A DNA stretch of 64,000 bases from Megaleporinus macrocephalus (GCA_021613375.1 CM038719.1:33394747-33458746), one strand, 5' to 3'. Positions 45,160 to 57,854 are shown, counted from the first letter of the stretch. Numbers and translations are program-made. The notes: generated by a model not told the origin, from the sequence alone.

Positions 45160-45780
45160 TGTGAAAATGCCCTCAGATTAAGGGGGAAGGCTTTGCATCT
45201 GGGCCTGCAGATAATTTGTTACGCCATTGCTTCTGGCAGTAATTGTGCCGATATAGCGCACATCATTCATCTGGGAACGATGCACACATTTGAGGCGAGA
45301 GCATTCAGAGCATTAGGCTGTCTTTTTTTTCACCGTAAGCAGCCCTGGTTAGATTGATTTACTGTCCTTGTTTGTGTTTGGCGGTGTTGTTTGGCTGCAA
45401 TGGCTAGAGGTGACTGGTGCCTGTTAATTAACCAGATTATCTGGCGCTTGCTGTCAGCAGTGCCATCTCTCTCTCTCTCTCTGCTGCGTTCCGTTATGTG
45501 TTTAAATGGCTGGGAGTGAAAGCCTTTATTGGATGACTTAACACTAACTGTTGCATATAGATATTGGCTAATCGAAGGCAACAGCATTTTCTCCGTGTTA
45601 TTAACTTAAGCAATTTCATGTCGACACTAATAACTCCCAGATCCAGAGTTAATCTGTTTCATTAATCTGTGCTCTCATGGAGATGTGGGTGATGCCTCAG
45701 GTTTCCAACAAACGGCCTATCTATAACCCTATTACACACAGCACCCAGACGGCTCTTCTACAGCTGGAATTCTGCTACTG
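45160..45780. other. Candidate conserved non-coding element(s)
   Basis: Non-repetitive 600-bp region with homeodomain-like CTGTTAATTAACCAG, GATA-like CAGATTATCTGG and TTCATTAATCTG motifs. The weak 92-codon plus frame at 45079-45357 looks accidental. A short (TC)n lies at about 45467-45482. Confidence 0.35.
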
Positions 45781-45889
45781 CAGGGTGCACCTATTGCTGA
45801 GACAGGCATTTGAACAGCTGGTATAATCTCCATAGAAAATATTGACCAATAGAATTGGAAGCTCTGGAGCAGGGGCGCATAACGAAGGG

Positions 45890-47039
45890 TATAAACCCCC
45901 ACAGCGGGGTCTTAACTGTCTTTGTTGGCAGAGTATGTGACCTCTGGATTTAGTAACAGCTGTGACCCCCTTGAGCAGCAATGACTTCCTGTAACTGTTG
46001 ATCAACCCTGCATGTTGACTAGGAATAGAAACCTGGCCTCCTTTCAGAACGGCTTGTGCTGGTGGGCTTTCTTGCATGAACACCACACCTCAGCTTCTGC
46101 CTCAACATTTCTATTGAATTAGGGTCTGGACTTTGGAATGGGGAATCATTAAAATTTTGGAATCATTAAAAATAATAATAAACACTGTATATAAAATATT
46201 TAATAATAAAAAATAATACTTAATTTAATTTAATTTAATAAATAATTTAACCATTCTGTATAGACAAACTGGTGTTTTTGGCATTATGTTCTTTCTGATG
46301 GGCCCACCATCTGTAGAGGTTCAGTTCACCCTAACATCCTCCTGTAGAATATCATGATACAATCCAGAATTTAAAGCTGCATTAAAAGATGGCAAACTGT
46401 CCTGATTCAACATCTGTAAAGCAGCTCTAAGCCACCACCATGTTTGGGATTAGGTTCTTGAGTTGGGATGAGGTTCTTAAGATGGTTTTGCCCGTCATAA
46501 CATCTCCCATTGAAGCCACGAAGATCCACTTTGTGCCTGATCCATCCTTATTTTATTATTTCTGCAGTTTTCTGGCTCATCCAGGTGAAAAATCTAAAAC
46601 ACAAGAGGAAATGTTCTTCCTGGAAAGACTTTCTCCATTCTATCATTCCATTCTTGGTCAGTGTTTGCCTGGCTGTAGACTTGACATTAGCCAGTGTAAG
46701 AGAGTACTGCAGATCCTAGAAATCCTGTGGTTGTTTGTGATCTCCCAGTGTATTTTATGCCTTAGGTTTATGCCTGGAGTCATTTTTGTTGGATGTCCCC
46801 TCGTGTCCAAAGTCCAAACTTTTTAGAAGTAGTTCTGGAATCACCTCCAGTCTTCAGAAATCTCATACTTTAACAAATATGATTTGACTTTTTGATGATG
46901 AAGGTTGATGTTAAAAATTACCCTAATTATCACCGACACCTGATAATTGATAATTACAGAGGTTCACATACTTTTGCCATCAAAGACGTTCAATGATGGA
47001 TAAATGTTTGCTCAGTAAATGAACAAAAATATATTTAGG

Positions 47040-47129
<90 letters not shown>

Positions 47130-47215
47130 GTAATTGGGTTCTTGTTATCTATTGTTTTTCAGGTAATTGGAGGTCTTATAATATTTTAGTTCATGTTTAT
47201 GTAGAAATTATATAA
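45890..47215 (-). pseudogene. Tc1-like transposon remnant
   Basis: Blocks on the plus strand (antisense to transposase) include AGCAGCAATGACTTCCTGTA, TCCTGTAGAATATCATGATA, CATTAGCCAGTGTAAGAGAG and TTCACATACTTTTGCCATCA, the last a terminal-repeat-type motif. They match in order a common fish Tc1-like family I recall. A short AT-rich insertion (about 46145-46250) and a (TA)n run (47039-47123) interrupt it. The 128-codon plus frame at 46440-46826 is the antisense shadow. No intact transposase. Confidence 0.75.
47039..47123. repeat. (TA)n microsatellite
   Basis: About 42 TA units within the right part of the Tc1-like remnant. Confidence 0.97.
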
Positions 47216-47384
47216 AAAGCTTCTTTTATCCGCCACATTAAAGAGTGACAGTGTCCTCTCTCTCCTCCGTTCAGCTGCAGTCTTCATCTGATCCAGCATC
47301 TGCGCCAGCAGCTTCTAATTGATCAGATTACAAGATAACCAACCTGAAATATTCAGCACTGCTACCAGCTGTTTACTCTAAGGG

Positions 47385-48020
47385 TCTTTCTCTCTCTCTC
47401 TCTCACTCGCTTCCTCCTTTTCTTTCCATAGCCTCACTCTCTCCCTTCCTCCCTCTCACTCACTCTTTCACTCCCCCTCTCCCACTCTTTCCTTATCCTC
47501 TCTTTCCCTCTCTCTCTCACTCACTTTTTCACTGGCTTTCTCCCTCGCTTTCCCTGTCCTCACTTTCTCTCTTTCTCTCACTCTTTCACTTACTCTTTTT
47601 TTTCTCTCTTTTTGTCTTTATATTTGATTTTTACTCTGTCTGTTTCTCTCATTCTATTCTCTCAGTCTCTTTGTCCTTTCTTTCTCTTTTACCTCTCTCT
47701 CCTTTCAGTCACTCTTGTTTGTTCTTCTTTGCCTCTCTTTTTCTCCTCACCTTCTTTTCTTTTCTTTTTCATCTCGTCTCATCCTCTCTCACTCTTTCTC
47801 TCTACCCCCTTTGTTTTGTCATTGTCATTCTTTCTTCTCTCCTTTTCCTTCGCTTGTTTCTGTTTTCCCAATTTTGCTCTCCTTCCCTCTTCTTTATCTC
47901 TTTCCCACTTTTCTTTCTCTCTCTCCTTCCCATATCTTTTTCTTTCTCTTTTTTTTCTCTCCCTATTGTCTATTTTCATTTTCTCATGCCCCCCCCCCCC
48001 CTCTCTCTCTCTCTCTCTCT
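47385..48020. repeat. Long pyrimidine tract, ends in C12-(TC)n
   Basis: More than 600 bp of nearly uninterrupted C/T on the plus strand. Three overlapping Ser/Phe/Leu-rich frames are artefacts. The tract runs into TCTCTTTGCAG|ATGCAG, which resembles a 3' splice site. Confidence 0.9.
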
Positions 48021-48420
48021 TTGCAGATGCAGATCAGCCTCAGGTGATGAGAGAGGATAACTAGGTCCTTATAGCGAGTACGAGAGCTCATACAGACGCG
48101 CACGAGATCACTCGAGAGGCGGAAAACGGCAGCGTATCGCTCCGGCGTCGCGTTCATTTTGGTTTGCAAATTGATTTGGGCAGGTCTAAATTGGCCAGCG
48201 CGGCTCAACCTAACAAATGTTTTACAAGAGTGCTCTGCTTGTTAGAGCAGGGCCCGAACGCGGTCCAATTTAATTGTCCAACATCGCCGGCACCTCGCAA
48301 ATGGAAGCGAATGATGTGCTATTATCGGTGGGCTTTAGCGCGAGCTAGTTAAATACAGAATAAGAGCTGTGCAAAGTGTGAAACGTAAGGAGGTTACCTT
48401 CAGCTCGGCCCATTCGTTTG
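48021..48420. other. Candidate conserved non-coding element
   Basis: Complex, CpG-containing sequence right after the pyrimidine tract, distinct from the surrounding repeats (CGGCAGCGTATCGCTCCGG, ATTTGGGCAGGTCTAAATTG). The frame after the AG (ATGCAGATCAGCCTCAG) closes within ~45 bp, so a coding exon is unlikely unless very short. Confidence 0.35.
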
Positions 48421-51030
48421 ACCACGCCGAGGGCTTTTTGATCGCCTCTCGGTTTTCTTTTCCGGTCAGGGGAAACGATAAGGCCTCTGGGAGAACACGG
48501 GGTATGCTAATCTGTATGTGTGCGAGTGATTATCTGAGTGTAGGATGTTCAGCCCTAATCATGTGTTCAAAGGCCCAATCAGTAATCACTGCAGCAGGCT
48601 AGTTCCTGCTCCCTCGATAGCAGAGCCTGCCAAACAACAATGCCAGGAGACCTTCATTATTAATATTATTACTCCATTTGTTATTTGCTTTCTTTTCCTT
48701 TTTTCTCTCTTTTCCGTTCCTGCTTTATTTACTTAATCCTGAATCTGTCAGGAAAACTCCCTTTTGGCCTTTCTGTTGTATCTGTAAAGCGGCTCCCTTT
48801 GTGCGCAGGGTCTCCGTGTCTGAAAAACATGTAATAAAACAATCATTTACATAAAAAACCAGTGTCAGAGGAATGTTTACTACGCTTTCTGCTAGCAGTC
48901 TTAGAGCTAGATCTGTGCTAGCCACGCTGCTCTCACAGTAAATCCAGTCATTCTTTTCCTAAAGACTTGGTTTAGAGATCGGTACCCTGGCCGAGCAATT
49001 CAGTTTGTTTGAACAGTGTGTTCAGTTGTACAGTACATATCAAATGTGATCACTCAACTGCATCTGTCCCATGAAACAAACCCAGCGGTGAAGGGATCAT
49101 TCTGCTCTACTGTGCGAGAAGGCATCGTTTAAGGTGGATCAGGAGAATTCCAACAAGAAGCTGGCGAACAGGAGGCCAGCTTCAGCCTCATTTGAGATCA
49201 AAGCATCAGAGCTTTGGATAATTCGCAAGTTTTATGTCTCTAATGAAACAGAGCAGTGATACTGCCTGTTTTGGCAGCCGAGCGAAGCGCCAAACTCTAA
49301 GCGAACACGCCTGTACTAGCTCTTCCGCTGTTGTGGTATCTGTGTAATGATATGATACTGCACTCATATATGTGCCTGCCCTGAAAAAGGGGGACCAGTT
49401 CATAGTATAAGCTTTATTCCTGAAGGTTCCATGGAAAGATATGTTCTTAGAAAGGTCTGCTCTCAACCAGCCACACCTTATTTAAAAGGCCTGCTGACAA
49501 GATCCAACTGGCTCTTGGGACCAGTCTGGCCAACCTCCTGGGCTTGGGGCAGATTTCCTTGGGAGGTTCTTGTTGTGAGATGGTGGGATTCGCCAAGCCA
49601 TGAACACCCGTGAACTCTGTAGCATGTTTGCGATTGCCATTGTTGGGAATTTTGCATCTGGCAAAAGCATGACAGGCAACCCTAGGCTCGAGGACAAGAC
49701 CCTGCAGCGTTATCTTTAGACCACTTATGACAGGTTAGGTGTACCCAAAATGGCCCGAAGGAGAAAGAAGGCGGGCCCATAAAAGACAATGCAGTCGGAG
49801 ACACGATTAAGACCAGGGTAGACCAGGGTAGACCAGGGTGTAAGAGCTCAGAGAAACGTCGGTACCACAGTCCAAGAACAAAAAGCTCTCTCTCTGAACT
49901 GGTCTCCCTCTTCCTTCTGACGGCAGAAACAAAGTTACAACACCTTCTGAACGGACTCAGTTTAGCAGACGGGCATAGTATATTCACAAAACCATATACA
50001 ATTCTTCAAATAAAAACCTAGATTACAGCTAGAATGAGCCTTGGCTCGATGATCTAAGTAGCTTAGCGCTGGAAAATGTAACTGAATGTAAATGAGGGCA
50101 GCCGGGAAGTGGGGAGGGGGGCAATCGCTCTCAGACATGGTATCCAGGCCTAGTGTGAGTGCGTCCTAAGAGTTAGCAGGGAAAACCTCACTTGCTTTCC
50201 AAATAACTAATGCAGAAACAATATCAAGATGTCATTTTACTGTATCATAGTGCTTGAGCACTGAACTAGAACTGCCATATTTTATTTTCTGTGCACTCTC
50301 AAAACAAACAGCGTGAATAAGAAGTGGATGAAGCGCTGATTTAACTTTAAACAGAGCTGTATTTAACTTTAAAATGCTGTATGTGTAGAGCTCTGGCTTC
50401 TGCTGCTGCTCACATCAGGCAGTCGATGTGTTTCTGTACAAGCTGCACACAGTTTCTGTAATATTTGAGTTTTTAACAGAAATTTGGCAGACTTTTATTT
50501 AGAGGCCATCGCTAACAGTAGCTATATTCCCTAAACAAGTTTGCTAGCTAGCTTTCATTAGTTCCTGGCACAGCTGGCTAGTGCTGAACAGTCTGTGACA
50601 CATTTCTCTGTAAAGCAAGCATTTTATATACAGTGTTGATTTAATAGACTTTGCTTAAGGTTTCTTGTAGCCAATGTTTGGCTATCAGGGTACAGTGGTT
50701 ACTTAGCCTGCATTAGGTCTTTAGCAGACGACTTTAGCAGAGTAGCAAACATGGCTAGCTATGTTAGCAATCAGACACACAGCATCAAATTCGTTTTAGT
50801 TTTTAAGCACTGTTTCTGATATAGCTAATGCACCGCTAATGTCACCTACACATACTAAGCTAACATAAATGAAATGACATTGTTATTGATTTATTGCCTA
50901 TAACATTGATTTATTGATTTATTTCCTTCCATAGTATTGATATATTGCCTTTTATACTGACATGAGTATAAAAATTGTGGGTGAATGTGATGCAGAAAGC
51001 AGTTTGAAAGTGCCTTGGCAGCTAAATCCA
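48421..51030. other. Repeat-poor intron-like stretch
   Basis: About 2.6 kb with no gene recognised. A triple GTAGACCAGG direct repeat is at about 49815-49840. Short frames on both strands have no known motif. Confidence 0.35.
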
Positions 51031-51034
51031 AAAA

Positions 51035-51592
51035 CTAGCTAAATAGAAATGAAATATGTGACATGCATGCTACATCGTGTCTCAAAACCACCCGCTGCAT
51101 CCGCAAAGCAACCAGCATTGTGGATGACCCCACCCACCCTTCACACAGACTGTTCTCCCTCCTGCCATCAGGAAGAAGGTACCGCAGCGTCCGGTCCAAC
51201 ACGACCAGACTCTGCAACAGCTTCTTCCCCCAAGCCATCAGACTTCTCAACACAACTCAACGTCTGAACTGATATCTTTCTCCAACCATTTACCCCAGAT
51301 AAAAAAAAGGGAAGCATTTTTGCACAAAGCATTGCACTAATAACTTTACTACCTCACTGGACTCTATTTATTACACATTGCACAATTTGCACACAACCAG
51401 CAATTATTTATTATTCTCTGTCTGTACTGTGTTGTGTTGTCTGTCCGCACGTTTGTTTGTGTTGCACTTGTGTCTGTATGCACTGTCTATGTTGCACCAT
51501 GGTCCTGGAGGAACGTTGTTTCGTTTCACTGTGTACTCTGTATGTAGTTGAAATGACAATAAAAACCCACTTGACTTGACTTGACTTGAAAA
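51035..51592 (+). pseudogene. Non-LTR retrotransposon 3' end (CR1/L2-like)
   Basis: The frame at 51063-51272 ends SNTTRLCNSFFPQAIRLLNT and then a stop, preceded by TSIVDDPTHPSHRLFSLLPS. This is the typical C-terminus of ORF2 in a common fish LINE. A 3' UTR of about 300 bp follows with GCACTGTCTATGTTGCAC and ATGACAATAAAAACCCAC, ending in ACTTG pentamers (about 51570-51589). The copy is 5'-truncated to the last ~70 codons, as is usual for LINEs. Clade assignment is from memory. Confidence 0.8.
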
Positions 51593-51837
51593 ATAAGGAA
51601 ACCCCCATACAAAATGAAAACTTAGGAAGACGATGATTCAATGCTGGGGGGAAACCTGTTAGGCCATGTCACCAACATGGCAGCCATTCTGAATGATGCC
51701 ATCTTGGATTCAATCTTGGATTCTTGGTGTGGCACATCAAGCTGGTAGAGAATTTCAGCACAAAAACAATGATGTGCTTAATGTTAATGTCACTGTACTT
51801 GTGTGTATATGTCTGTCTTTTTTTACTTTTCTACATC

Positions 51838-51894
51838 ATTTGAATGCGACAGCTGTCGTTTATATTGTGTGAAAATTTCATGATAAATGTAACG
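51838..51894 (-). mobile_element. MITE 'TGTCCAATG', short reverse fragment
   Basis: CTACATCATTTGAATGCGAC and TATTGTGTGAAAATTTCATG match the middle of the family; it stops at a short (TA)n run (51893-51915). Confidence 0.5.
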
Positions 51895-52104
51895 ATATAT
51901 ATATATATATATATACATTTGTGTATATGTATACACATTTTTTAGAATAGGCCTCATCTAATTGAAAAATGTGAATACCTGTCCTCTGCCTGGAGTCCCC
52001 AAATCACTTTCAGTTTAGATTTCTCAGAGGTGTGATGCTCAAAATTGATTCCATGAAACCACTTCAAATAGCTGGATTGAAGGCAGTACCGTGGGATTAA
52101 AAAG

Positions 52105-52400
52105 AAGGTGCGCTGGCTTGTTTACTTGGTCAGCTGTTTACTTGGTCAGCTGTTTACTTGGTCAGCTGTTTACAGCACTATGTTTAAAACTAAAAAATCT
52201 ATGGTCTAATCGCTGATGATGTCATGAAGAAAACCACAGAAGAAAGTGGAAGCTTTGCAACCGGCATCTTTTAAAAGACAGCAGAAGAGAGTTACTCAGG
52301 AGAAAAAAAAACATCATGGCTTGTTTGCCTGGTCAGCTGTTTACATCGTGTTGTTTGAAACCCAAAAATCAATGGTCTCGGTTAATTGTCCATTACTGTC
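52105..52400. repeat. Local duplication with 16-bp triplets
   Basis: TTACTTGGTCAGCTGT occurs three times at about 52127-52170. The block CTGGCTTGTTTAC to AAAAATC(T/A)ATGGTCT recurs ~180 bp later. Confidence 0.7.
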
Positions 52401-53249
52401 TATAATGGACATATAACCAAGATGGATTCCAACTGTATACACTAACATCAGGTTTGTTATCCAGGATTGGATTGATTTGAACATTTCACATTCAGTTTGT
52501 TCCCACTTATATTACTCTGCAGAGGCCATAGTGCTTCCCAAATGTTCTTGTTGGATGACTGTATACATTGTAGTACGTTCTTGAATCTTGCTTGATGCTT
52601 AAAAATGAAATTACAGAGAAGAGTTCAAAATATTTTATTCCTTAGTTTGTATCAGTGAAACAGCCAAATGCATATTGTACGAAAACATTTTACTGTTGTA
52701 TGTGTAGGTGGGTTGTATTTCTAAATAGGCCACCAAATGTTAGCTATGCTTGGTGAAATAGGCTTGCCACAGGAAGGTGTGCAATAGCAAGTGCATCTAT
52801 AACGCTAATAGATTCTTATGAGTTTGTTCTTGCTAGGTGACTCATCAGTGATGTCCTTCCCTAGTCTACATGGTTTTGGAATTAGCAAACAACTGGTCGG
52901 CTGATTGTTCCAATATCTCTCCTCTTTCTCTCTTTACTCCAGAGCCCATATGCCCTCCCACTGTAAAACTGATTGTCCTGTCTGCTTACAGGCCCGGGAT
53001 GCATGCTTTACGGTCTGGTTAGCTCATAATGCACAGAGCGTCAGCTGAGAAATGGCTTTGGTTGTACATAAAGAACCCTGGAGTAAAACTGCAGAGTCCA
53101 GGTTTGGACTATTCTCCTCTTTATAGAGATCTAGATTAAGCAGTTTCCTATTTCTTCTATATTCATGCCAGGCAAAAAGGTCTGGCCACAACCAGGGCTT
53201 TACTTAGATAAGTATGTTATTAAATTCAATTTAATTTATATATTAAATA
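52401..53249. other. Unassigned non-coding stretch
   Basis: No gene or known repeat recognised. Confidence 0.35.
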
Positions 53250-53744
53250 TGTCAGAGAAGCAACTAAGAGACCAGTGGTAATTCTGAAGGACCTGGACAG
53301 TTCAGCACTTCAGCTGGGGGAAACTTTTTATGAGACAGCCCTAGCCTGGAAGTGCCACAAAGCTGTGCTGTATGGAAGAGAGAACTTGCATGCATGTTGG
53401 GGGCTGAACAAACATGTGGAAAAGGTTATCCGAGACTAAAACTATACTAACTGTGTTTGGCACTGCTTATCACCATATCCATACTGAAGCATGGTGGTGG
53501 TAGTCACATAGTTGTGGGGTTGATTTTAATCTGCCGGGTCTGAGTAACTGAACAGATCAAGATGGATGGAGCCAAATATAAAGCAGTAGTCAAAAAAAAT
53601 CTGTTCTGTTCTGAGATTAGGATGGAAGGTCACCTTCCAACAGGAAAGAGACCCTAATTATACAAACCTTAATTACACTTGATTGGTTGAAGTGAAATAG
53701 CCCAGTCAAACACCAGACTTTGAATTGGCAGTGAATCTGTGGCT
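53250..53744 (+). pseudogene. Tc1-like transposon remnant
   Basis: AAGAGACCAGTGGTAATTCT (HTH region), GAAGCATGGTGGTGGTAGTC (the KHGGGS region), ATGGATGGAGCCAAATATAA, GGTCACCTTCCAACAGG and GCCCAGTCAAACACCAGACT (the WPSQSPD region) occur in transposase order on the plus strand. Large deletions and many stops. Another family than the copies at 17, 19.5, 21 and 46 kb. Confidence 0.75.
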
Positions 53745-54180
53745 GGCACCTCTGCCCTATCTCTTGTCTGTCTGTCTTTGTTTACATTCCCTTGTCTGTC
53801 CCATGTACTTTGTATACGTTCCCCACCATGTGGATCTGTTTTGTCATGTGATCCTTGTCTCAGCCCCCCACCAGCTTTGTGTTGTCTCTCCCTTTTTAGG
53901 CCCTGGTGTTCATTGTTAGTTCCTGTACTTATCCCTGGTTGTCTGGTTAGTCTGTGCTTGGTGTTTTGTCTTACTTTGTGCTATTCCATGTTAATGAGTA
54001 TAGTGTTGCCTGTCCCTTGATTTTGGTTTAATGTTGAACTTGTCTTGGTATTCTTTTGTTTCTTTGCCAGTTTGTCAGTGTTTATAATATTCTTGTTTTC
54101 TTTAGTATATCTGTTTTGCAATAAACTTCCATCTGGTGTTACACTTGCATCCTGCCTCCTCATCCCTTCCAACCGTTATA
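53745..54180 (+). mobile_element. LTR-like or retroelement-tail segment
   Basis: C/T/G-rich sequence with TCTTGTCTGTCTGTCTTTG, ACTTATCCCTGGTTGTC, an AATAAACTTCC poly(A)-type signal at about 54120 and an end TTCCAACCGTTATAG. It directly abuts the Tc1 remnant. No partner LTR seen. Confidence 0.35.
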
Positions 54181-55150
54181 GTGGCATTGATGCTCGCCAA
54201 CTTTCTTCTTCCAAAATGACTGAATATATGAGTGTTTATGGCTACAAATATGACAAATATACAAAATATGAAGGAGGTCTGCAGTTGCACACAACTGCAT
54301 TTTATGATATTTGCACAAACATAACAATAGCATGTGCACCACCCTAAAAGTTTACAATGGGATTGCCTGGATTATTAATTTTTGCGCTCAGTACAATGTG
54401 GGATGAACATGGGATACATTATTTTTAGAAAAGTGACCATTAATTTTATACTTAGATTGAGTCCTTCTCTCCAAATCGGGTCTTATGCTCCACTGATGGC
54501 AGTGGCCAATTCTCTTCGAGTCTCTCCGCCAAGTTCTGCGCTAGTTGGAGGCATGTCCATGTGACAAAATGCATATTAAGTGGCATCACGAGTGCAAAGC
54601 CTTTCCCTCCCCATCGAATTCAGCTCTGGCTAGCCTCAGCGGTACCCCTAGCAAGAAGACTGGTAGGAAAAGTATTGCACCTTTCTCACCTGTTGGCTAA
54701 CAGCTCTGCTTGTTTTCAGACAATAAGTGACAGCATCACCTTATTTATCTGCAAAGATATACAGTCTTTATTTTATCGAGAGGGTGTTATGGGTATTATC
54801 TTTGGTTTTGAGACTTAAGGACAATAAAAATAAAATCAAACTAAATACCATATTGCATTGCATAGAATCATATTCTGTTGCATAGTATTACATTTAGTGG
54901 CATTGCACTGAGTGAAAGTGCACAGGATTGCAATAGGAGTAAATTGTACTGTATCACATAGCAATTGCACAGTATCTATACATCTTTGTATATTTAATGG
55001 ATTACTGGCAGCACATCGAGTCGTGAGTTGGAAATAAACATCCCTAGAAAAATCCTAATTAATTCAGTTTCATGTCGTAACGCTACAACCCATAAAAAAC
55101 ATCCGAAAGAAGATTACCACTTTCTGTAAGCACTGTATTTCTTAGTCTTG
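54181..55150. other. Unassigned non-coding stretch
   Basis: No gene recognised. A degenerate GCATTGCATAG / GCATAGTATTAC motif recurs at about 54850-54970. Confidence 0.35.
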
Positions 55151-55154
55151 TGAC

Positions 55155-56180
55155 TTGTCTGGTCATCCACTCCCAGGAGCTGGTCTTGGATCAGCTCTTC
55201 AGAGCCTGCCCGGACTCCATGCATTGACTGGTGGCTGTTATCCCTCACGGCTTGGGTTAATTAGATCCCCCGCTTTAATTTCACCCCTGTTAATGGGCCT
55301 TGAAGGGGAAGAATTGGCTGCCGCCCTACCCCCTCCCCACACTTCTGCTTTATGGACCCAACAGGTCCACGCTTGTTGATTGTGGCCCGGCACGGAGACC
55401 TCGCTCCATGCATTGGTAATTTGATTGTGGATCGAGCCTTCATGCTCCATTTTTTCAAATCAATCTTGGCTATTGTAATCTAGATTCAATTAGAGACATG
55501 TCTGGAGATGATGATGTGTTGGTGTGACTGCAAATGTGTGTGTGTTTCTAAGGGGGGTTGGGGTAAGATTTCCAGGTCTATGATAAATATAGAGATGGTG
55601 TATGGCGTCTGGATTTCTATCTGTGCTCGCTCTCTCGCTGTTTACTTGTCTGTGGGTTTTTTTAATGCGGCACGGCGGGAAAAAAAGATCTTCGGTTCCC
55701 CCGAGGCGACCGTGATGAATGTAAAGGAATTACACTTTGCTGTTTGGATAATTCTGCTTCGGCAGCACTGAGAGAGGCCTGCTTGTGTTCTTAGCTGCCA
55801 TTGCTGCTTATCTATAGCCTAAGCAAAAGGGAAAGACAATGAATGTTGTTTTGTGCGCATCAGATCTTCGCCTCGTCTTAAATTGGCCTCTGGTGACTTC
55901 TTTTTTTGTTCTGCCACTCAGCTGATGTCTCTCCTCTTCCTCTGCCTTCCACTCCAGTCTCTCTCGTTTCAATCTAATTATCCTCATATCCCGCGTGTGC
56001 TGGTCGATAGAGGTGCTTAATGCATGCAGGCATTTGAACAGCCAGGCAAGAGACGGGATTGTATTGAAAATCATTGTTTTGACCTTCATTTTTAGCTGTT
56101 TTATTACTAAATGCTTACAAGGGTTTATCTGGATAGATGCGCAGTCATCCAGCAGTCTGTTCCACCTGGAGCTGTGTGTG
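55155..56180. other. Candidate conserved non-coding elements
   Basis: About 1 kb mostly free of known repeats. 55230-55500 has GGGTTAATTAGATCCCCC and TCTAGATTCAATTAGAG; 55600-56160 has GTTTGGATAATTCTGC and TCTAATTATCCTCATATC. The homeodomain-type motifs and balanced composition suggest enhancer-like elements. Conservation untested. Confidence 0.35.
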
Positions 56181-56259
56181 ATTTTAATTATTGAAGCCTA
56201 TTAGGAACAAATGAATTTGCGTAAAACAAGCATTGTACATCTGTAAAGTTCAGAGAGTT

Positions 56260-57385
56260 TTTAATAAAGTGGCCGATGAGTGGAAGTACAGGGTATGTGT
56301 TTCTAATAAAGCGACCAGCGAGTGGAAAAACAAGTTAGGTGTTTCTTATAAAGTGGCTAGTGAGAGAAAATACAAAGTGTTTCTAATAAAGTGGCCAATG
56401 AGTGGAAGTACAATGCAGGTGTTTCGAACAATGTTGGCAGTTAGTGGAAGCACAAGACACATGGTACTTGTTTCTAATAAAGTGGCCAGTGAGTAGAAGC
56501 AAAATGCAGGTGTTTCGAACAATGTGTCCAGTTAGTAGAAGCACATGGTAGTTGTTTCTAATAAAGTGGTCTGTTAGTGGAAGTACACAGTAGATGTTTC
56601 CAATAAAGTGGCCAGCTAGTGGATGCATAAAGGGTTTCTAATAAAGTGGCCAACTAGAGGATTCATTAAGGGTCTTAATAAAGTGACCAGCTAGAGGATG
56701 CATAAAGGGTTTCTAATAAAATGGCCAGCTAGAGGATGTATAAAGGGTTTCTAATAAAGTGGCCAGCTAGAGGATGCATAAAGGGTTTCTAATAACGGTT
56801 TCTAAAAGGTTTCTAATAAAATGGCCAGCTAGTGGATGTGCAAAGGGTTTCTAATACAGTGGCCAGCTAGAGGACGTGTAAAGGGTTTCTAATAAAGTGG
56901 CCAGCTAGAGGATGTGTAAAAGGTTTCCAATAAAATGGCCAGCAAGAGGATGTGTAGAAGGTTTCTAATAAAGTGGCCAGCTAAAGGATGCATAAAGGGT
57001 TTCTAATAAAGTGGCCAGCTAGAGGATGTATAAAAGGTTTCCAATAAAATGGCCAGCTAGAGGATGTATAAAAGGTTTCCAATAAAATGGCCAGCAAGAG
57101 GATGTGTAGAAGGTTTCTAATAAAGTGGCCAGCTAGTGGATGCATAAAGGGTTTCTAATAAAGTGGCCAGCGAGAGGATGTGCAAAGGGTTTCTAATAAA
57201 ATGACCAGCGAGAGGATGTGTAGAAGGTTTCTAATAAAGTGGCCAGCTAGTGGACGTGTAAAGGGTTGTGCAAATAAAGCGACCAGTGATTGGAAGCACA
57301 AGACTGGTGTTTCTAATTAAGTGGGCAGTTAGTGGAAGTACACTGGAGGTGTTTCTAATAAAGTGGCCAGTGAGCATAGCAGCTA
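56260..57385. repeat. Second minisatellite with AATAAAGTGGCCAG core
   Basis: Edges (56260-56620 and 57300-57385) use the same long unit as the 6-7.7 kb array (GTTTCTAATAAAGTGGCCAG then TTAGTGGAAGTAC). The middle (56620-57260) is a shortened ~37-bp unit GCTAGAGGATGCATAAAGGG plus TTTCTAATAAAGTGGCCA. The short unit has spread within an older long-unit array. Confidence 0.95.
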
Positions 57386-57713
57386 CATCAGGTATACCTT
57401 GTCCTGTAAAAACAGTGGTTTGTGGTTGGTTGTTTTTATTGTCAGTCAAATGACTGTCCTCAATCACATGTCCTGACTCTCTACCGCTAGATAGAGATAC
57501 GGCTGCGAGCCTGTGTGCTTAGTAATATTAGTCCTCACCCTGTAAAGCACATGACTGGAGTCTTTGTCTTTATTATTGGGCAGCGTTACACACAAGAATG
57601 CTGATGGTTGAGTTTTGCTCTGCTTTCTCTCTGCTGCTTTAGCTTCCCAGCTTTTGACTGCCAATGCCAGCAGATGCCATCTGTCCCAAATCAGCCGGGG
57701 ACCTGCCAGCTCA

Positions 57714-57716
<3 letters not shown>
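57386..57716. other. Unassigned non-coding stretch
   Basis: No feature recognised. Confidence 0.35.

Positions 57717-57761
<45 letters not shown>
57717..57761. repeat. (GA)n microsatellite
   Basis: GAGAGA run with one AAGAG interruption. Confidence 0.95.
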
Positions 57762-57762
<1 letters not shown>

Positions 57763-57854
57763 TGAATGATCCATCGTCCCGCCTTCTCCTTCACTTTATC
57801 CCCCAGTCTTCAATCAGATAGATGACTTCACAATTTTCTCCATATCAGTTTCCC

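Noticed and set aside
46440..46826. 128-codon plus frame
   Set aside because: Antisense of a minus-strand Tc1-like transposase remnant.
47612..48064. 150-codon Ser/Leu/Phe-rich plus frame
   Set aside because: Pyrimidine tract read in frame; equally open in the other two plus frames.
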